A stretch of 64,000 bases of DNA from Glossina fuscipes (taxonomy: Eukaryota > Arthropoda > Insecta > Diptera > Glossinidae): NCBI RefSeq assembly GCF_014805625.2, contig NW_023998470.1, forward strand, positions 1,175,632 through 1,239,631, read 5' to 3'. The position numbers and the translations under genes were made by a program. The notes under the pieces were generated by a model. It saw only the letters and a program-made list of their open reading frames with translations, had not been told where the DNA came from and did not search any database. The first letter of the stretch is position 1. Every line of letters begins with the position of its first letter. This document shows, one piece after another, positions 11,991 to 24,346 of this stretch.

Positions 11991-14040
11991 TTGAGTGTCT
12001 AGGAATCTCTTTAAACTACTTAAACATTTCTCTCTCACTGTTGATTGCATTTGATGTCCTACAGGTTTATAGGTCTTTATAAACCCTTATGTATCAATTA
12101 ACAAAATGACAACGTATTTGCTGTACAAACGGCAAAACGTTTAGTAACATAAACATTTTTTTGCCTAAAAAAGAAGTTGTGTTATACAAAAAGAAGAGAA
12201 AAAAAAAACTGCAACAAAAACAAAGAAGAAAATCGAGCTAATTTGGAACGGCGTCAAATAATGCTATACATATATATATATATTAGTTAAGGCAAACCTT
12301 ACATAGCAGCGGCAGTGGTAGCAATAGTAATAGTAGTAGTCGTAGTTGTACGTGTTGCCAACATGACGGCCATATGCCGACTTCCGTGTCCTAAAACAAG
12401 AGCAACAACAACAGAAATGAACTAACAAACACATGCATATAAAAGCTAACTGATATTAGCCTGTTATTGCCGTTACTTTTTTGAAAGTTTTTCTCTTTAT
12501 TTTATTTTTGTAGATTTTTGGCGCCAATAAGCCATTTTGTTAATTTGCTGCATTTATCAACCAGCAAAGACTACATTGAAAATGAAATACAAATTAAAAT
12601 AAAAAATAAAAACAAACTTACAAAAAAAGAATACGAAAAAAAGTTCAACTAACACAGACTTTTGTGAAATTTTTATGCTCACCATCGATAGTTGAGGATA
12701 TGCTGGATTATTGCAGTTAGAAATGGGCGTGAGAGATCTCAATAAAATATATCAGTGAGTGACGGACTCTTAAGCAAGTCTGAATCGTTACCCGAATTCA
12801 AAGTAGTCGTCGTTTTCGCAGAAAACTCTTTCCTTCGACAAAACAACCGCCAAAACAAGAAAGGACGCGAAAAATATCAAAATATTCGCATATGTATATT
12901 AATAGACCGTTAAGAGATGTTATTAACAAATAAACAAAATCGTTCTTTCGCAACGTAATCGTGTCAAAGGTACAAATACGCCCTATTGAGCGACAGACGG
13001 ATTCAACAGGAACCGGTCTAACTTGATAGGTATTCAAGGTTCGTTCCAATGCGCTTATAATTTTCTTATTTGTTTTCGAGCGGCGCGTATGTAGAGAAAA
13101 GCCAACATATAGCTGCAAACATATAATGAAAATGCATATATTTTGTCACACTTTTCTTTACTGCAATTTTACATTTAATTTGTAACATTTTTGTTTCTCT
13201 CCAGCAACAGCAAAGTCGTGCAAATTGTATAAATTAGAAAAGTGAGAATTTATTGCAAATATTTTACAGTGGAAAAGTTTACCTCCTCTTCTCTCTCGTT
13301 ATTATTCTTATATGTTTCTGTTTTCCTCGCAAAGTGTTAAGTAAATAATGCGAAAAGAATGGCAAACGAATCCTGGTTTTCGTTTTTTTTTCCTTCTTTT
13401 CCAGCAATTTTCATCTAATAGCCTACCTCTGATTTTTTTTTTTTCTTGCTTTGAAATGATTTATGTCTCACTTCAATTTTGGTTTTTTTTTTTTTTGTTT
13501 TACGCTAACTTTCACACATAATTTCAACATAAAAGCTCCTTTCAACACATGTACGTGTCCTTTCATTTTACTGCAATTTTCTGCAAGATTTAAAATTGTC
13601 TGCAATTCTACCCCTTGATGATATTCGTTTGCATCTCTAGCATACACAATCCAACACAACACTTCACAACTCGCATTAATTCCTTACAATACTGGATTTT
13701 CTGGATTTTCTTTCATTCCTTTATAGAGTGAAATTTTCTTGAAAATAATTTCTTACATTTGCGGCAATAGATTTCATTTATTTTATTAAACTACGTTTCA
13801 GGGAGACTCTTCCCAACATTGATTAAATGAAATGTATGCATTTATCATAAGATGTACTCATAAATGCAAATAAGCGAGTCCCAAAGCACTTAAAATAAAA
13901 ATAATTTTTTTGCACATGAAAGAAAAATAGAATTCATGTGAATGCCAAAGGAGAAGTTAGAGAAGTCGTATATAATCGCATAACTATTTAGTTGAGTTAT
14001 TCAATTGTGACTTAGTAAACAATTCTGTTATAAATCGTTC
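11991..14040. other. AT-rich sequence, no gene recognised
   Basis: It includes a trinucleotide-like gta/gca stretch near 12305-12350. A good-looking splice acceptor (tttgtttctctccag) lies before 13206 with a weak donor at 13243, but the exon between them is not convincing. Confidence 0.35.
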
Positions 14041-14099
14041 TCAGAAGAATTGTATTGAAGTTTTCGATTTGTTTGCCCAATTTTAGATACTTCACAAAT

Positions 14100-14990
14100 G
14101 TGGTTGCCTTGGCGGCAATTACGGACCAGGACCGTTTTCGAGCTCATTCCATTGAATAAATGGCCTTCACCTTTACCCATTTCCATACTCGTCTCTCCTA
14201 TGATAACTCTCCTTAAAGTTCTATCTTCCTTTCTTACCGTACCCATAACCCTTTATATATTATTTCTTTGTTATCTAACCCACATAACTATTTTTCTGCA
14301 TCCCTATGGCTAGATGTTTCTACATTAATGCTCCCCCTTCCCTAGCTCTCTACCGGACCATCATTTTCTTTTCCAAGCATATATTTCCCCTTATAATCAT
14401 GTCTGCCCATCTTGTCGTATCAGTATCTTTCTCCCATCCTGTCTGGCTTTGTCTTCTATTACTCAATTTATATATCTACATCCGTATCAACTGATAGTGC
14501 TATGATACTATTTTTTATTCGGCCTATACCCATACCCGAATATTACCCATCTCCCGTATCGAACAAGCACTCTCGCCTGCCTCCAAATTCGTATGTTTTT
14601 CTAATAATCGCCGTATTTTTCTGTTCCTTTGTTATATGACTTGTAATTGTTCCTCTCGAACCGTGATCCACTTTCCCAAATGCACAAGTGGCTTTATATA
14701 TCTACCCTTCTATCTTAAAATTCCTCTGTGTCTGTTAATAACATACTCGTTTAAATATTTGCTTATTTTTCTAGTTCAAATTCTTTTTCGTCAATTGTTT
14801 TCCTTAGCGAGTCTCAAACATTTTCCCCATCTCCTATTTATTTAACTTCCTTCCCATTTCACCCTTATATGCACCTAACCTTAAACGACTTTTTCCGGAT
14901 ATTACTCAATTTATTTTTAACTTCTCTCTCTACTTTTCCCCTCTTAACTTCCTACAAGCACCTTATCCAACTATGGTCGTATTGTCCTAA
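14100..14990. other. G-depleted, pyrimidine-rich tract
   Basis: For about 900 bases the plus strand is dominated by T and C with very few G. This makes several open frames (14098-14845) that are compositional artefacts rather than genes, because they have no ordered motifs and are rich in Ser, Leu, Pro and Phe. Confidence 0.5.
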
Positions 14991-15665
14991 ATGTTTATAT
15001 CGAAATTGTTGACATTGAGGTCAATTGTCAAAGCAAAACAGCAGATTATAATTGTTTGCGGCAGCATTTTACTTTGTAACCTTAAAAGGCCTTAAGCCTA
15101 TTTCGTGGTATTCCATTGTTTATGTAAATACCGAAGTGGGCACGCAAACTTTAAGATTTGCTAGGTTAAACATAACATATATTTTATAAGAGATTTTGTT
15201 TGTGTTTAACTTTAAAATCCAGGTGTAAAAAACTTCACCTCTTCTACGCAGTATAACTTAACATTTATGTTACGAAATAGTTTAAGTAAATAACAATCCT
15301 AGCATTATAAGGATAAATAAATTCACGTGCACGTACACACATACATACATACATACACAGACACACGGACACAGGGGCACAACGCTTGCAATATATATAA
15401 CAGTAGCTTTATATGTTAGGGTTTCGACGCGCAAAGCAGGATGGATTGGTATGAATAGGTGTATATATATATATGTATACGTGTGTGTGTATGTGCGTGT
15501 ATGTACTTGTAAGACCGGGCTTAATTTAAATATAGGTAAATATGCCCATATGTTGTGGTGGCTGTTGTTTTTATAGTTTAGGTTACTATTGTTTGTTAGT
15601 TTTAATAGCAGCAGCATGTGTGATAATAGTCATAAACAGACCTCTAAGCGCCTACAAGTTAGCAA

Positions 15666-15668
15666 ATA

Positions 15669-15718
<50 letters not shown>

Positions 15719-15731
15719 AGTGTGTGTGTGT
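15666..15731. repeat. (TA)n-(TG)n compound microsatellite
   Basis: An almost perfect ta run of about 50 nt, followed by tgtgtgtgtgt. Confidence 0.9.
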
Positions 15732-16730
15732 ACGCGTATATATCCATAAATATAATCACAATCTTTGGCTCTGCACAAATTAAAGACCCCCAAAAGCACA
15801 TATTGTATACCGCAAAACAATACTATGCCGTAACAGCAACCATAACAAACCCAACAAAAGCACTTTAGTAACCATTGTGTTGGAAATCAAATGAAAATAA
15901 TTCTTAAAGTTTAACATACTCGATTAACTTTTTATTCAACAACACCGATCTACTGCACATATCTTTGCTTTCCCCAGCCCTTAAACTCTTGAATACCGAT
16001 AGAAAAACGAAAACACAATACCAGTAAACTGACTTTTGTAGTGATACTTACTAAAGGCGTGAATGTACGTGCTCATATGTGTGCTTCATATGTGTGGAAA
16101 TATATATACATATAAATATATATATACATATATATTTGCCATATAAGTAGACCTAAGGAAAAAACTTTGAATTCAACGGACTACAATCAACTTTAATTGC
16201 CATCATAATAAACCCTACAAGGTAGATATACATGCTTCTACAAAATAAAGGACCCCAATAGCACCCAAACATTTATATAGCAAATACACCCAAGTAAAAA
16301 ACAAAAAAAAAAAAAAAGACAAACAAATACAATAAGAAACCAACAACTATTAGGCAAAAGTTTATTAACAAAATTAATTATGAGCATTAAGTCAGGTAAA
16401 ACAAAAACACACCCAACTAAACGTGCATGAAGTGCCTGACGAGCTCATAATACATACAAGCACAATACGTTCGTACGTGTACTTCCATATGTGCGGGAAT
16501 TTGTGGTCCCTTCCTCTTCTTATTCAACACGAACAAGTTTTTCGGTTTGATTGTTATTATGCTGCAGGTAGGTCAATAATTTCTTGATCAACTCAAGTAC
16601 ATTTATTGTTACGTACGTGGATGTACCTAAAAAGGTAGTTATTCCTATTTTTTTTTTCCTTTTTTGTTATACAAAATTTTTATAGTTCAAGTTTATTCTT
16701 CTTCGCTTAAGAGCCGTATGGGAGAATTCT

Positions 16731-16732
<2 letters not shown>

Positions 16733-16766
<34 letters not shown>
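16733..16766. repeat. Poly-A run, 34 nt
   Basis: A perfect A homopolymer. Confidence 0.85.
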
Positions 16767-16768
<2 letters not shown>

Positions 16769-17518
16769 AATAGAAAAATAAAATTTTATCTAAACAATGA
16801 ATATAAACTTAAGTTCTAGTATTCCAATTTTTGTTGTTCTTGTTCTTGCTCTACTTTTCTAATTGGATTTATTGCAAATATTATTTTAACCACTTAACTG
16901 GAATTGAAATCGAAATTTATTAATAAAGCTCGATGTTCAATATTGCTGAAGAAAAGAATGTAATGTCAAGTACTATTACGAATAAATAAATTAAAAACAC
17001 TTAGCGCGAGTGACTCTATTTATCGTAATTGAAATTTATTAATCTCTGCCAATAGTATAATAACTAGTACAATAATAATGGATTGAATTTTATCTCATTC
17101 ATCAATAATTTCGAAAAAAAATTATTTAACCGTTGGCATCAACGGCGCTTATCTTTGTAATCAAATAATATGTAACTTTTTTTTTTTGATGAATTCTCAT
17201 TCTAAAAATCTTAGTTAAAGATGAAGTAGATTTAGTTAAATTTTACTTTCTTATATTTTAAGTAAACAAACAAATCTTTGGCGGAAAAAATATGCACCTT
17301 AGAAGTAGGCATCAACAGTGATTACATTCAGAGCCTAGTAGTAGGCAATGTTTTCTTGCTCCTTTTTTATTTCATTTTCGAATCTTTTTCCTTAATACTA
17401 ATTTTGAAACTTTCTTAAATATTCTCTGGCCATCGTGGCCATAGTGAGTGGACTACTCTAAATTGCTCGGGCTAATTGGTCTAGGATATATATATATATA
17501 TATACAAATATATTATAA

Positions 17519-17860
17519 TTATACCCACTACTGAAGGATGGGCCATACACTCATTTTCCCATAATCGTTGCAACATCCAAAAGGAAGCTTTAGAGACTCT
17601 ATAAATACATGGTTTTGATCAGCGTGAAATTCTAAATCGATTATCCCTTGTCTATCCGTCTGATAGTCCGTGTGCTATGTGTTATTGGCCTTGTCGCCCG
17701 GTCCCAGATAGAAGTGAAGATATCACTTTGAATTTTGATAGAAACATTGGAAGTTTCTGCACGCATGTTGGTATTGAAAACAAGCCAAATTGGTCAAAAT
17801 ACGCGCCCACTGTAAAGCGTCAAGTGCACGCTGCTCCGTTTCTCTGAGGAAAAATGTTGT
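17519..17860 (+). repeat. Dispersed repeat family, copy 2
   Basis: Blocks in order: tatacccactactgaaggatg, aaaaggaagctttagagactc, ctataaatac, ttgatcagcgtgaaattcta, ccgtctgatagtccgt, and later ccaaattggtcaaaatacgcgcc. This is the same block order as the copies at 25122 and 34795, so homology is clear although identity is low. Confidence 0.65.
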
Positions 17861-18811
17861 AAGCTTTTGCTCATTACTCACAAATTATAAAAGATGGAAG
17901 GCTGAAATTATCTACATTCACTTTACGAAAAACTCTACTATTTATGTACAAAAATCGAAAAAATCAGCCGTAGCCACAAAAAGTTACAAACGATAAAAAT
18001 GGGTTAATTCTAAAATAAATATGGTGAACACCACGGTGGTGATGGGGTAATGTTTCCTTTACAATACCAGCGATATGGATATCAAATAAAAGAACTTGGA
18101 AAGTAAAATGCGAAAAGAAAGCGCTTCTTAGATTAAGCCCATCTCGGTTTTTACACGGTTTTGTTGCCTACTAGTTGACTAAAATAACTCCATTTCCGTA
18201 TTCCACAATTTCACTTGATTTAACAAGTTTGCAAGGGTCTTAAAATTGCGTGTTCAACACATACAAAGAATGTGAATTTTAAGAATATAACAGAACTCTT
18301 CATGGAAAATTCTATTTTTTGTTGATTGCCATCTTGCTCAATATGATTATCTTATGCTATTTACTGCATGTGATGCTTATCACATATACCATGATTTCTT
18401 CATATGGTAGCGTGAAGAAAGAGTATGACGGCTTAATTGTCTTCGATTATTGTGGCGTGGTGCGTTATGCGTCTTTTGTCCGATGATGTTTAGCTGAACT
18501 AAAAACAGATGATTCTTTTTTTTTTTTTTTTTAACACGATAATGCACATTTTCTCACGACATTGATTATTTAAGATCCTTTAATCTTATTTCGTTTGACT
18601 TTTTCAGAGGAAATTCATTTCGTTTTATTGACTTAACTGTTCACAATACATAAAAGCCAAAGAAGCTTTCATGAATCACGGCTTTGACTCAATTAAAACG
18701 ATAGTTTGAAATCCAAAAATAGTCCGTGTTAAGAAACAGAGATGCCGGTTAGGATACGGCCTGGCCGAGCGGTTTAAATGAGAAAGTCTTGCTATTTTTT
18801 GATCACAGCAT
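17861..18811. other. AT-rich sequence, no gene recognised
   Basis: Nothing that I can support. A poly-T run lies near 18516-18532. Confidence 0.4.
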
Positions 18812-18813
18812 TA

Positions 18814-19571
18814 TTAAGTGCTTGCAAAAATGTTGGCAATTTCTCTACTTGAAAAACATTTGTTAAGAACAATGCGTATTAATCAAAATATTTGCCATCA
18901 TTGTCTGCACCATTTTACCATATTTTTGCAAACATGGTGATATCGTTTTGAAAGAACTTACATTGATTTCGTAGCGATCCAATGATCGCCCCATTTTCGT
19001 ACTTCTTCAACTTTGCGAAGCCATGCCATGCCGCTTCGACCTAAATAAGTGGTATTCAGAAGGCGTCATGTCTAGCGGATACGCTGGATGTGGTACAACT
19101 TCCTATTCGAATTTGTGTAGCCGCCATATTAGTTGCTATTGCTGGTCTTTTTACACCATTCACTTTGTGCAATTAACGTCGCCAAGCATCTACAATAACG
19201 GTGTCATTCAGTTCAGGGTATAGGAGATCGTAATGCACAACAAACTGCTGATCTCACTATATCCACAGCAAAACCTTATGGCAATGAACAATTCGCTTCG
19301 GTATCTATACGGATGGCTCTCCTGAAGTAACCTATGATTTTTTGGGATTGAGATTATCACAGTAGATCTGCTTTTCGTCGCCAGTCACAATACACGACAG
19401 AAAACTCTTCTTTTTTTGCATGGCAAACAGTGAAATGGCATTCTCAACCAATTCGCCGGTTAACCATTTTCCCTGCTTTTGGATCTTTCCCATCATATGT
19501 CAACGTGTAGAAACTATTCAGTTAAGCTAAGTCTGTCGAAGTCGCAGGCTCAAATTTTGGCAAGCACCTAA
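18814..19571 (-). mobile_element. Decayed mariner element (copy B)
   Basis: On the minus strand, stretches of mariner transposase can be followed in order. First comes a region with KIQKQGKW and MQKKKSFLSCIVTGDEKQ (about 19490-19370), holding the first catalytic Asp in 'TGDEK'. Then comes VVPHPAYPLDMTPSEYHLFR (near 19110-19050), where the 'PSD' catalytic Asp is replaced by Glu (PSE). A degraded C-terminus ends near 18890. Several stops and frame changes break it. The ends form an imperfect inverted repeat: left ttaagtgcttgcaaaaat and right, inverted, ttaggtgcttgccaaaat. TA flanks both sides (18812-18813, 19572-19573). At 758 bp it is much shorter than a 1.3-kb full mariner. It is inactive. 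Confidence 0.75.
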
Positions 19572-19573
19572 TA

Positions 19574-19985
19574 GTATCAACAGTAGTAGCAGTATTTACG
19601 TATTTGTATGTTTATACCCTACTCACTCTTGTATTTTTATAAAATAGGTCGTAACATAGTAGATGTACTGGAAAGTGTATCTAGAGTGAATTTTAAAGCT
19701 TATTTAGTAGAGTATTTCATTTACATTGAAAAGATTTTTCAGCAAATCAATTTAAATTGATTAAATTTTATTTATTAATATATATATATATATATTTATT
19801 ATATAGTATAATTTATTAAAAAAAATTATTATATGAATATTTTTAGTATAGTTTATAAAAATAATAATTATTATTATATTTGATTAGTGTCGTAAGAGAA
19901 TATTGAAATAATTGAAATATTATTAATTGATAGGAAAATTTATTTTATTGTTTTTTTTTTAAGTAATAAATTTTAATTATCAGTT
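19574..19985. other. AT-rich spacer, no gene recognised
   Basis: A very AT-rich stretch (ta and tta tracts at about 19760-19880). No gene. Confidence 0.5.
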
Positions 19986-20135
19986 GCGTTGCGAGAATAC
20001 ACTAAGCTTGTACGGATTTAAGCCATACCCAGAAGCGATTAAGATAAACCGACGTTCTACTATACCAAGCTTGTCTGTCCGTCTTGTTTTCTCGTATTAA
20101 GCTTACAGTGTACAAACAATTCAAGGAGTGATTTT
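19986..20135 (+). repeat. Degenerate dispersed repeat fragment
   Basis: It carries ctgtccgtcttgttttctcgtattaagc and then acagtgtacaaacaattcaag, matching the order of 'ctgtcttgttttcttgtatt' and 'aaggcacaatttttgag' in 52510-52800. Confidence 0.45.
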
Positions 20136-22265
20136 AGTATTTTTACTTGTTTTAATTGTATTCTTATGAAAACGATAGCTTGCTATAGAAAAATACAACA
20201 GATAACTAACAGCCTTTGCTCTTAATTATATTATAGCTAATTGATGGACATTTACACTAAAAAAAAAAAAAAGAAAAGAAAAAGAAAAAAGAGAAAGAGA
20301 AAGAAAATACAAAAACATTACATTAATTATGTCTTTCTTACGCAATATCTACGTCATAAAAGCGGAGTCCTGTGTACGTCCTTCCATGCTAAGTTCAAAG
20401 AATCACCAATTAACATTTGATTGGAGCAAGAGTGATAGAAAAAATGAAAGCAAAGTCAAATGTTACTTCTTTTATGGCTAATAGAGAGGACTATCGGAGT
20501 TTTTTAAATTTTCGAACTAATACATCTCAAGATTCATTAAAAGCTTGAAGCTAACAGCTTTTCGCATAGTTTACAAAAATGACCTACACGGCCATTGGGA
20601 ATTTTTCTTTTAATTACAAATCCATCCGCCTTTTCCTTTAGAATTTTATCATTTATTGTTGCACGTCAGCATTGTTATATATAATCATTTCAATCGTTTA
20701 CCCAGGCAAGTTTATATTTTATAAAAGAAAATTTATGAAAAGTGTGTACAACTTCTTGCTTTCATTCCTTTATTAAAGTTTGAAAGTTTGCTAAGAAAAA
20801 AAATATATAAATTTATATGAAAAGAAAACTTATTTTGCGATGATAAATAATACCTTTGAGAAACAGTTGCAAACAAGGATAGATTTCTGAATGTTGTTTT
20901 CCTTATTTATTATGTCTTTGATTCCATACTACTCTTCGTTAACCTTAATAACATCACAGAATACATTTTCTTTTGCCACTTTCAAGACAACTAAGTACAA
21001 AGTTAAACATTGCAAATATTGATGCGTACATACATTATGTCTACCCAACTATATTATATTTCTAAGCCGAATACGAATATGATTATCTTCGCGTATATGA
21101 TCCTAGAAGGTTGATTGAAAAAAAAAAGGTTTCCTCTTTACTTTGTTTTTCCTTTTTTGGTTTAGTGCTTTATTTGCCTTCGCCTTGACACTTAACATGA
21201 TTGAATTATGAAGTTTTTCTACATTAATTTGTTGTTACTGCTTCGTTTACACTCTAGTCTCATAGCGTTTTTGAATAATGATTGTGTTTTTGGAGCAAAT
21301 ATTTTTCCGTATCTCTCTTGTGTGTAAATGGACACACTTGGACTTGGCAAAGAGAGAAAAAGAAAATATTAACTAACAAACTAAATTGAATATGAAATAT
21401 TTTGTTCCATGTCTGTTTAATATAAACAATCGTTCTAATCTCTTTCAAGAAATAGTTCGATAAAATATTATTACCAAAGTTTTCATCTTACACTTAATAG
21501 GGAAAATCAATAAAAAATTGCCACATTTTCACTTACACAATTTCGCTACGATTTTCGTCTTTGTAGAACGTATTATTCCTTTTGGTCAATTAATAGGATG
21601 TTTCAAAAAGAAATTATGATTAATCTTGAAAAATATTAATGTCATCGGCAATTATGGAAAAAGATCACAAATCAAAAATGGGTTTCACATAAACAATTTT
21701 AAATAAAATTATAGACGAGTCAATTAAATACCATACAATACATGGTGAGATTTATGGGAGATGGTCAAACAAAATTGTTCGATTCATTACGTTTGCGACT
21801 GAAGTTTGCTTTCGGACCCCAAAATTCCAGTTTACCAAAGCTCATTAAGATATCTGGGAAGTTGCGATTATGTGGATAAAACACGAACATACATAGACCA
21901 ACATGTAATGGGCAGGCGGACAGCTACGCCCAAGTTAGTCAGAAAATAATTTAAATGTGAAGAGAAGAGAAAAAATTTTTGACTGCCCCAAGACTTTCTA
22001 AATCTTCTATAAAAATGCAAAGAGTTAACATACCTCCGTGTACACCAAGTTAGGTAGAGTTAAGACTGCTCAGATCCACGTGACCTTAAAGTGCTACTCA
22101 TGTGTAGATCATTTCGAGAAACCGTTTTGATGATTTTCTCATACACTCTAGTAGCTCTACTCGACGAAGCATAGGGATCCATAGAATCTTTCTGCAACCA
22201 TTTCAACTTTTAGTTATGTGTTTATATAAAAATAGCGACTTCGTTTTCCGTATGTTTTTGCATAT
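20136..22265. other. AT-rich sequence, no gene recognised
   Basis: A purine-rich tract (aagaaaaagaaaaaagag) lies near 20260-20305. No supported gene. Confidence 0.4.
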
Positions 22266-22560
22266 TTCACTTTCATTATATCCACCACCAAAGGATGAGG
22301 AGTATGTTCATTTTTGTCCCAGAAAGAAGCTGCAGAGATCCCGTAAAGATTACCTTATTAGTTTACATTTTATATTCTTCCTTCTAGACAAGTTTGTACT
22401 TGGCAAAAACATTGAAAGTTCTTGCACGCCGATTGGTACTGAAAATGGGCCTAATCGGTAGAAAGACATGCCTGCAATACCACGTAAACTGAGAACAGCT
22501 CCGGAAGGAAGAGAGAATTAGTTTTTCGCTTAATACTTATAACCTACAGCAGATAAACCT
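22266..22560 (+). repeat. Dispersed repeat family, copy 3
   Basis: Block order: atatccaccaccaaaggatga, cccagaaagaagctgcagagatcccgtaaag, cattgaaagttcttgcacgcc, gaaaatgggcctaatcgg, aaagacatgcctgcaatacc. It parallels the copies at 25122 and 34795. Confidence 0.6.
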
Positions 22561-22870
22561 ACAAAAATTTGAACGTATATTCCATAGGCGATTCTAAATA
22601 TTTGTACGAAGTTAGTTAGTTTGTCTATCTATTTGTCCGTCTTCCCAACGCATTCTCCCCTTTGCAAAAAAGTACCGAAAAGCGGTCAAAGGACACGCCT
22701 AAGCAGCAAGCACTATGAACACTTTTGCTTTCCGTGTTTTTTGCTTTTTACCTATAATAAAAATACACCATACAAATTTCCACATTTATTCTGAAAATAG
22801 AAAATGTCAACCGCGCCCGTCCAATGTTGTAAACTGTGAAAATTTAGTTTTTGACCTTGATATGAATAAT
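22561..22870 (+). repeat. Second-type dispersed repeat, copy 1
   Basis: Shares ordered blocks with 35190-35600: ttgtccgtct, a gcaaaa..aa block, cggtcaaa.gacacgcc, a gtgttttttgctt block, and cgcccgtccaatgttgtaaa. In both places it directly follows a copy of the 'cttcagaaaccct' repeat, so the two parts may be halves of one longer element. Confidence 0.55.
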
Positions 22871-23063
22871 AATAACAATATTATGTAAGTAAGAAATATT
22901 ATGTTAAAAAAGAAATTTTAAAACTTCCGCAATACATTGAATTTGATTTGATTTGATTGATTTTTAATAGAATATATAATCGAATAGCATTCTTTCGACT
23001 CCTTCAAACAAGCATCAGGGACACCTCTAGGCGACCAAGCTTGAGTTTAATGAACAAAAAAAT

Positions 23064-23069
23064 TTTAAT
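23064..23069 (-). terminator. Polyadenylation signal ATTAAA
   Basis: Minus-strand ATTAAA about 26 nt past the stop codon of the Kazal-like gene at 23095-23310. It is a common variant signal, and its use is inferred. Confidence 0.35.
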
Positions 23070-23094
23070 AAAAAAACAACACATGTTTCACATG

Positions 23095-23310
23095 TTATTC
23101 ACCTTCCGCAAATATGCAAGTCCTTAAATCCAGTACACATCTATTTAAAAAACTGCAAGTTATACTCTTATTACCCAACTGCAACATGCCGCAAATCGGC
23201 CTATACTCGGACGTGCAAGAAGACATGCAATCGGTCTTCAAGAAACCAAGAGACACTAAATGCACACTAAAAGCCACAAGCATTAAATAAGTCATACGGA
23301 TGATGAACAT
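23095..23310 (-). CDS. Small secreted atypical Kazal-like protein, 71 aa
   Basis: Starts at the ATG at 23310. The protein opens with a hydrophobic signal peptide (about 25 residues, TYLMLVAFSVHLVSLGF) and is then a short mature chain with six cysteines in the spacing C-x3-C-x7-C-x11-C-x5-C-x6-C. The core EYRPICG and SFLNRC match the Kazal pattern 'xxYxPVCG ... YxNxC', which in the family forms the inhibitory loop and first helix of serine-protease inhibitors. It lacks the usual DG..TY stretch and has an extra Cys before FxNxC, so it is atypical. The most likely role is a secreted inhibitor or a small Kazal-derived salivary or reproductive peptide, and no specific function is claimed. A paralogue with identical spacing lies at 27348 on the other strand. 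TATAAAAA at 23342-23349 is close upstream (32 nt from the ATG), suggesting a short leader or an unseen 5' exon. Confidence 0.72.
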   Translation of the reverse strand: MFIIRMTYLMLVAFSVHLVSLGFLKTDCMSSCTSEYRPICGMLQLGNKSITCSFLNRCVLDLRTCIFAEGE

Positions 23311-23341
23311 TGTCACAAACTATAATCAGTTAATAATTTCG

Positions 23342-23349
23342 TTTTTATA
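23342..23349 (-). promoter_or_regulatory. TATA-like box upstream of Kazal-like gene
   Basis: TATAAAAA on the minus strand, 32 nt before the ATG at 23310. It would imply a leader of only a few nucleotides, so its use as the promoter is uncertain in this AT-rich sequence. Confidence 0.25.
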
Positions 23350-23964
23350 TTAGAAAATAATAACTGAGTTTTTTTATTTTTAAACGTCTTAACAGATGCC
23401 AATCACGGGGAATTGTTCAACTGAAATGCGAGCACATACAAGAGTAGATCAACTTTTCAATTGATTTCATTTATTCGCATTATTTTTTGATTAATTTGTT
23501 TTGCAAAGGTTAGAAAACATATTTCTTTTTCTGCGTAATAAAATCAAAAAAACATAAGTGAAACAAATGTGTCTGTCCTATATACCCGTATGTTTTATGT
23601 ATGTTTCCCATACTTAGTAACGAACAATAATGTTCAAATCTAATAAGCGAAGCTGGCCGCAAGCTGCATATGGTTACTTGTACGGTGAGCACGATGTTAG
23701 ATCGTGAGATGAAAGTCCACGTTTTGTCTTTGCTGTTCGTGTCTTTGCTAAGAACCAGCAATTCCAAATGTTTCCACAGCCAAATCGAACGTAAACAAAT
23801 ATTACACCTATCTCGTCTATATATAAACCTTCTCAACTCTCACCTGCATACCTTCATGCATAGAGAACATCCCCGCCTGATTCAAAGTGAAAACAAAACA
23901 AAAAAAGGAAAAGAAATATATAAATATATATACAGTCAAACCTGTTTTTGTGCGGTCTTTTTTA

Positions 23965-24050
23965 TGCGCTTTTTTTTGTACGATTCTTTTTGCACGATTC
24001 TTTTTTTTGTGCGATTCTTTTTGTGCGATTCTTTTTTTGTGCGGTATATG
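23965..24050 (+). repeat. Subterminal array of gtgcgatt/gtgcggt motifs
   Basis: Six close copies of 'cgattcttttt' or 'gtgcgattcttttt' spaced about 15-20 nt inside the left end of the Tigger-like element. Such subterminal arrays bind transposase in related elements, and that role is inferred here. Confidence 0.55.
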
Positions 24051-24346
24051 AATATCGACACATTGAATTTCGCCGAGAGGTTAGGTCAATCTAAACTGTG
24101 TTGGCATCACTTTTTTTGCTATTAGTGTGTATGTACACATTGCAACAGCCAATTTCAATACATACTGCGCCATCTAATAACTTTAGTTAATTGCTGACCT
24201 TTTAACCATTAAAACAGGATTAATTTTATAGTGAGATTAAAGGTAAATTAATTGTTTTCCCTATATAGATATAGTTTTTTATGATTTTTATTTTATTTTT
24301 TGTCATAAGTACTCCCTTAAAATGAATAATCGTAACCAAAAAAAAA

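Larger units (their letters stand above)
14991..17518. other. AT-rich sequence with microsatellites
   Basis: It contains a (TA)n/(GT)n compound repeat at 15666-15731, a (TA) tract near 16098-16136 and a poly-A run at 16733-16766. A sequence resembling an exon end (atgctgcag|gtaggt) at about 16568 has no supported coding frame before it. Confidence 0.4.

Noticed and set aside
13206..13242. Exon-like segment after a strong acceptor (tttctctccag)
   Set aside because: The donor (aaaa|gtgaga) is weak and the only open frame is 12 codons of ordinary composition. A chance acceptor is more likely.
14098..14845. Chain of four plus-strand frames rich in Ser, Leu, Pro and Phe
   Set aside because: Explained by the G-depleted pyrimidine-rich tract, which removes stop codons. 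The hydrophobic segments are a by-product of composition.
15282..15868. Frames with Tyr-Ile and His-Thr repeats around 15300-15870
   Set aside because: They are translations of TA/GT microsatellites.
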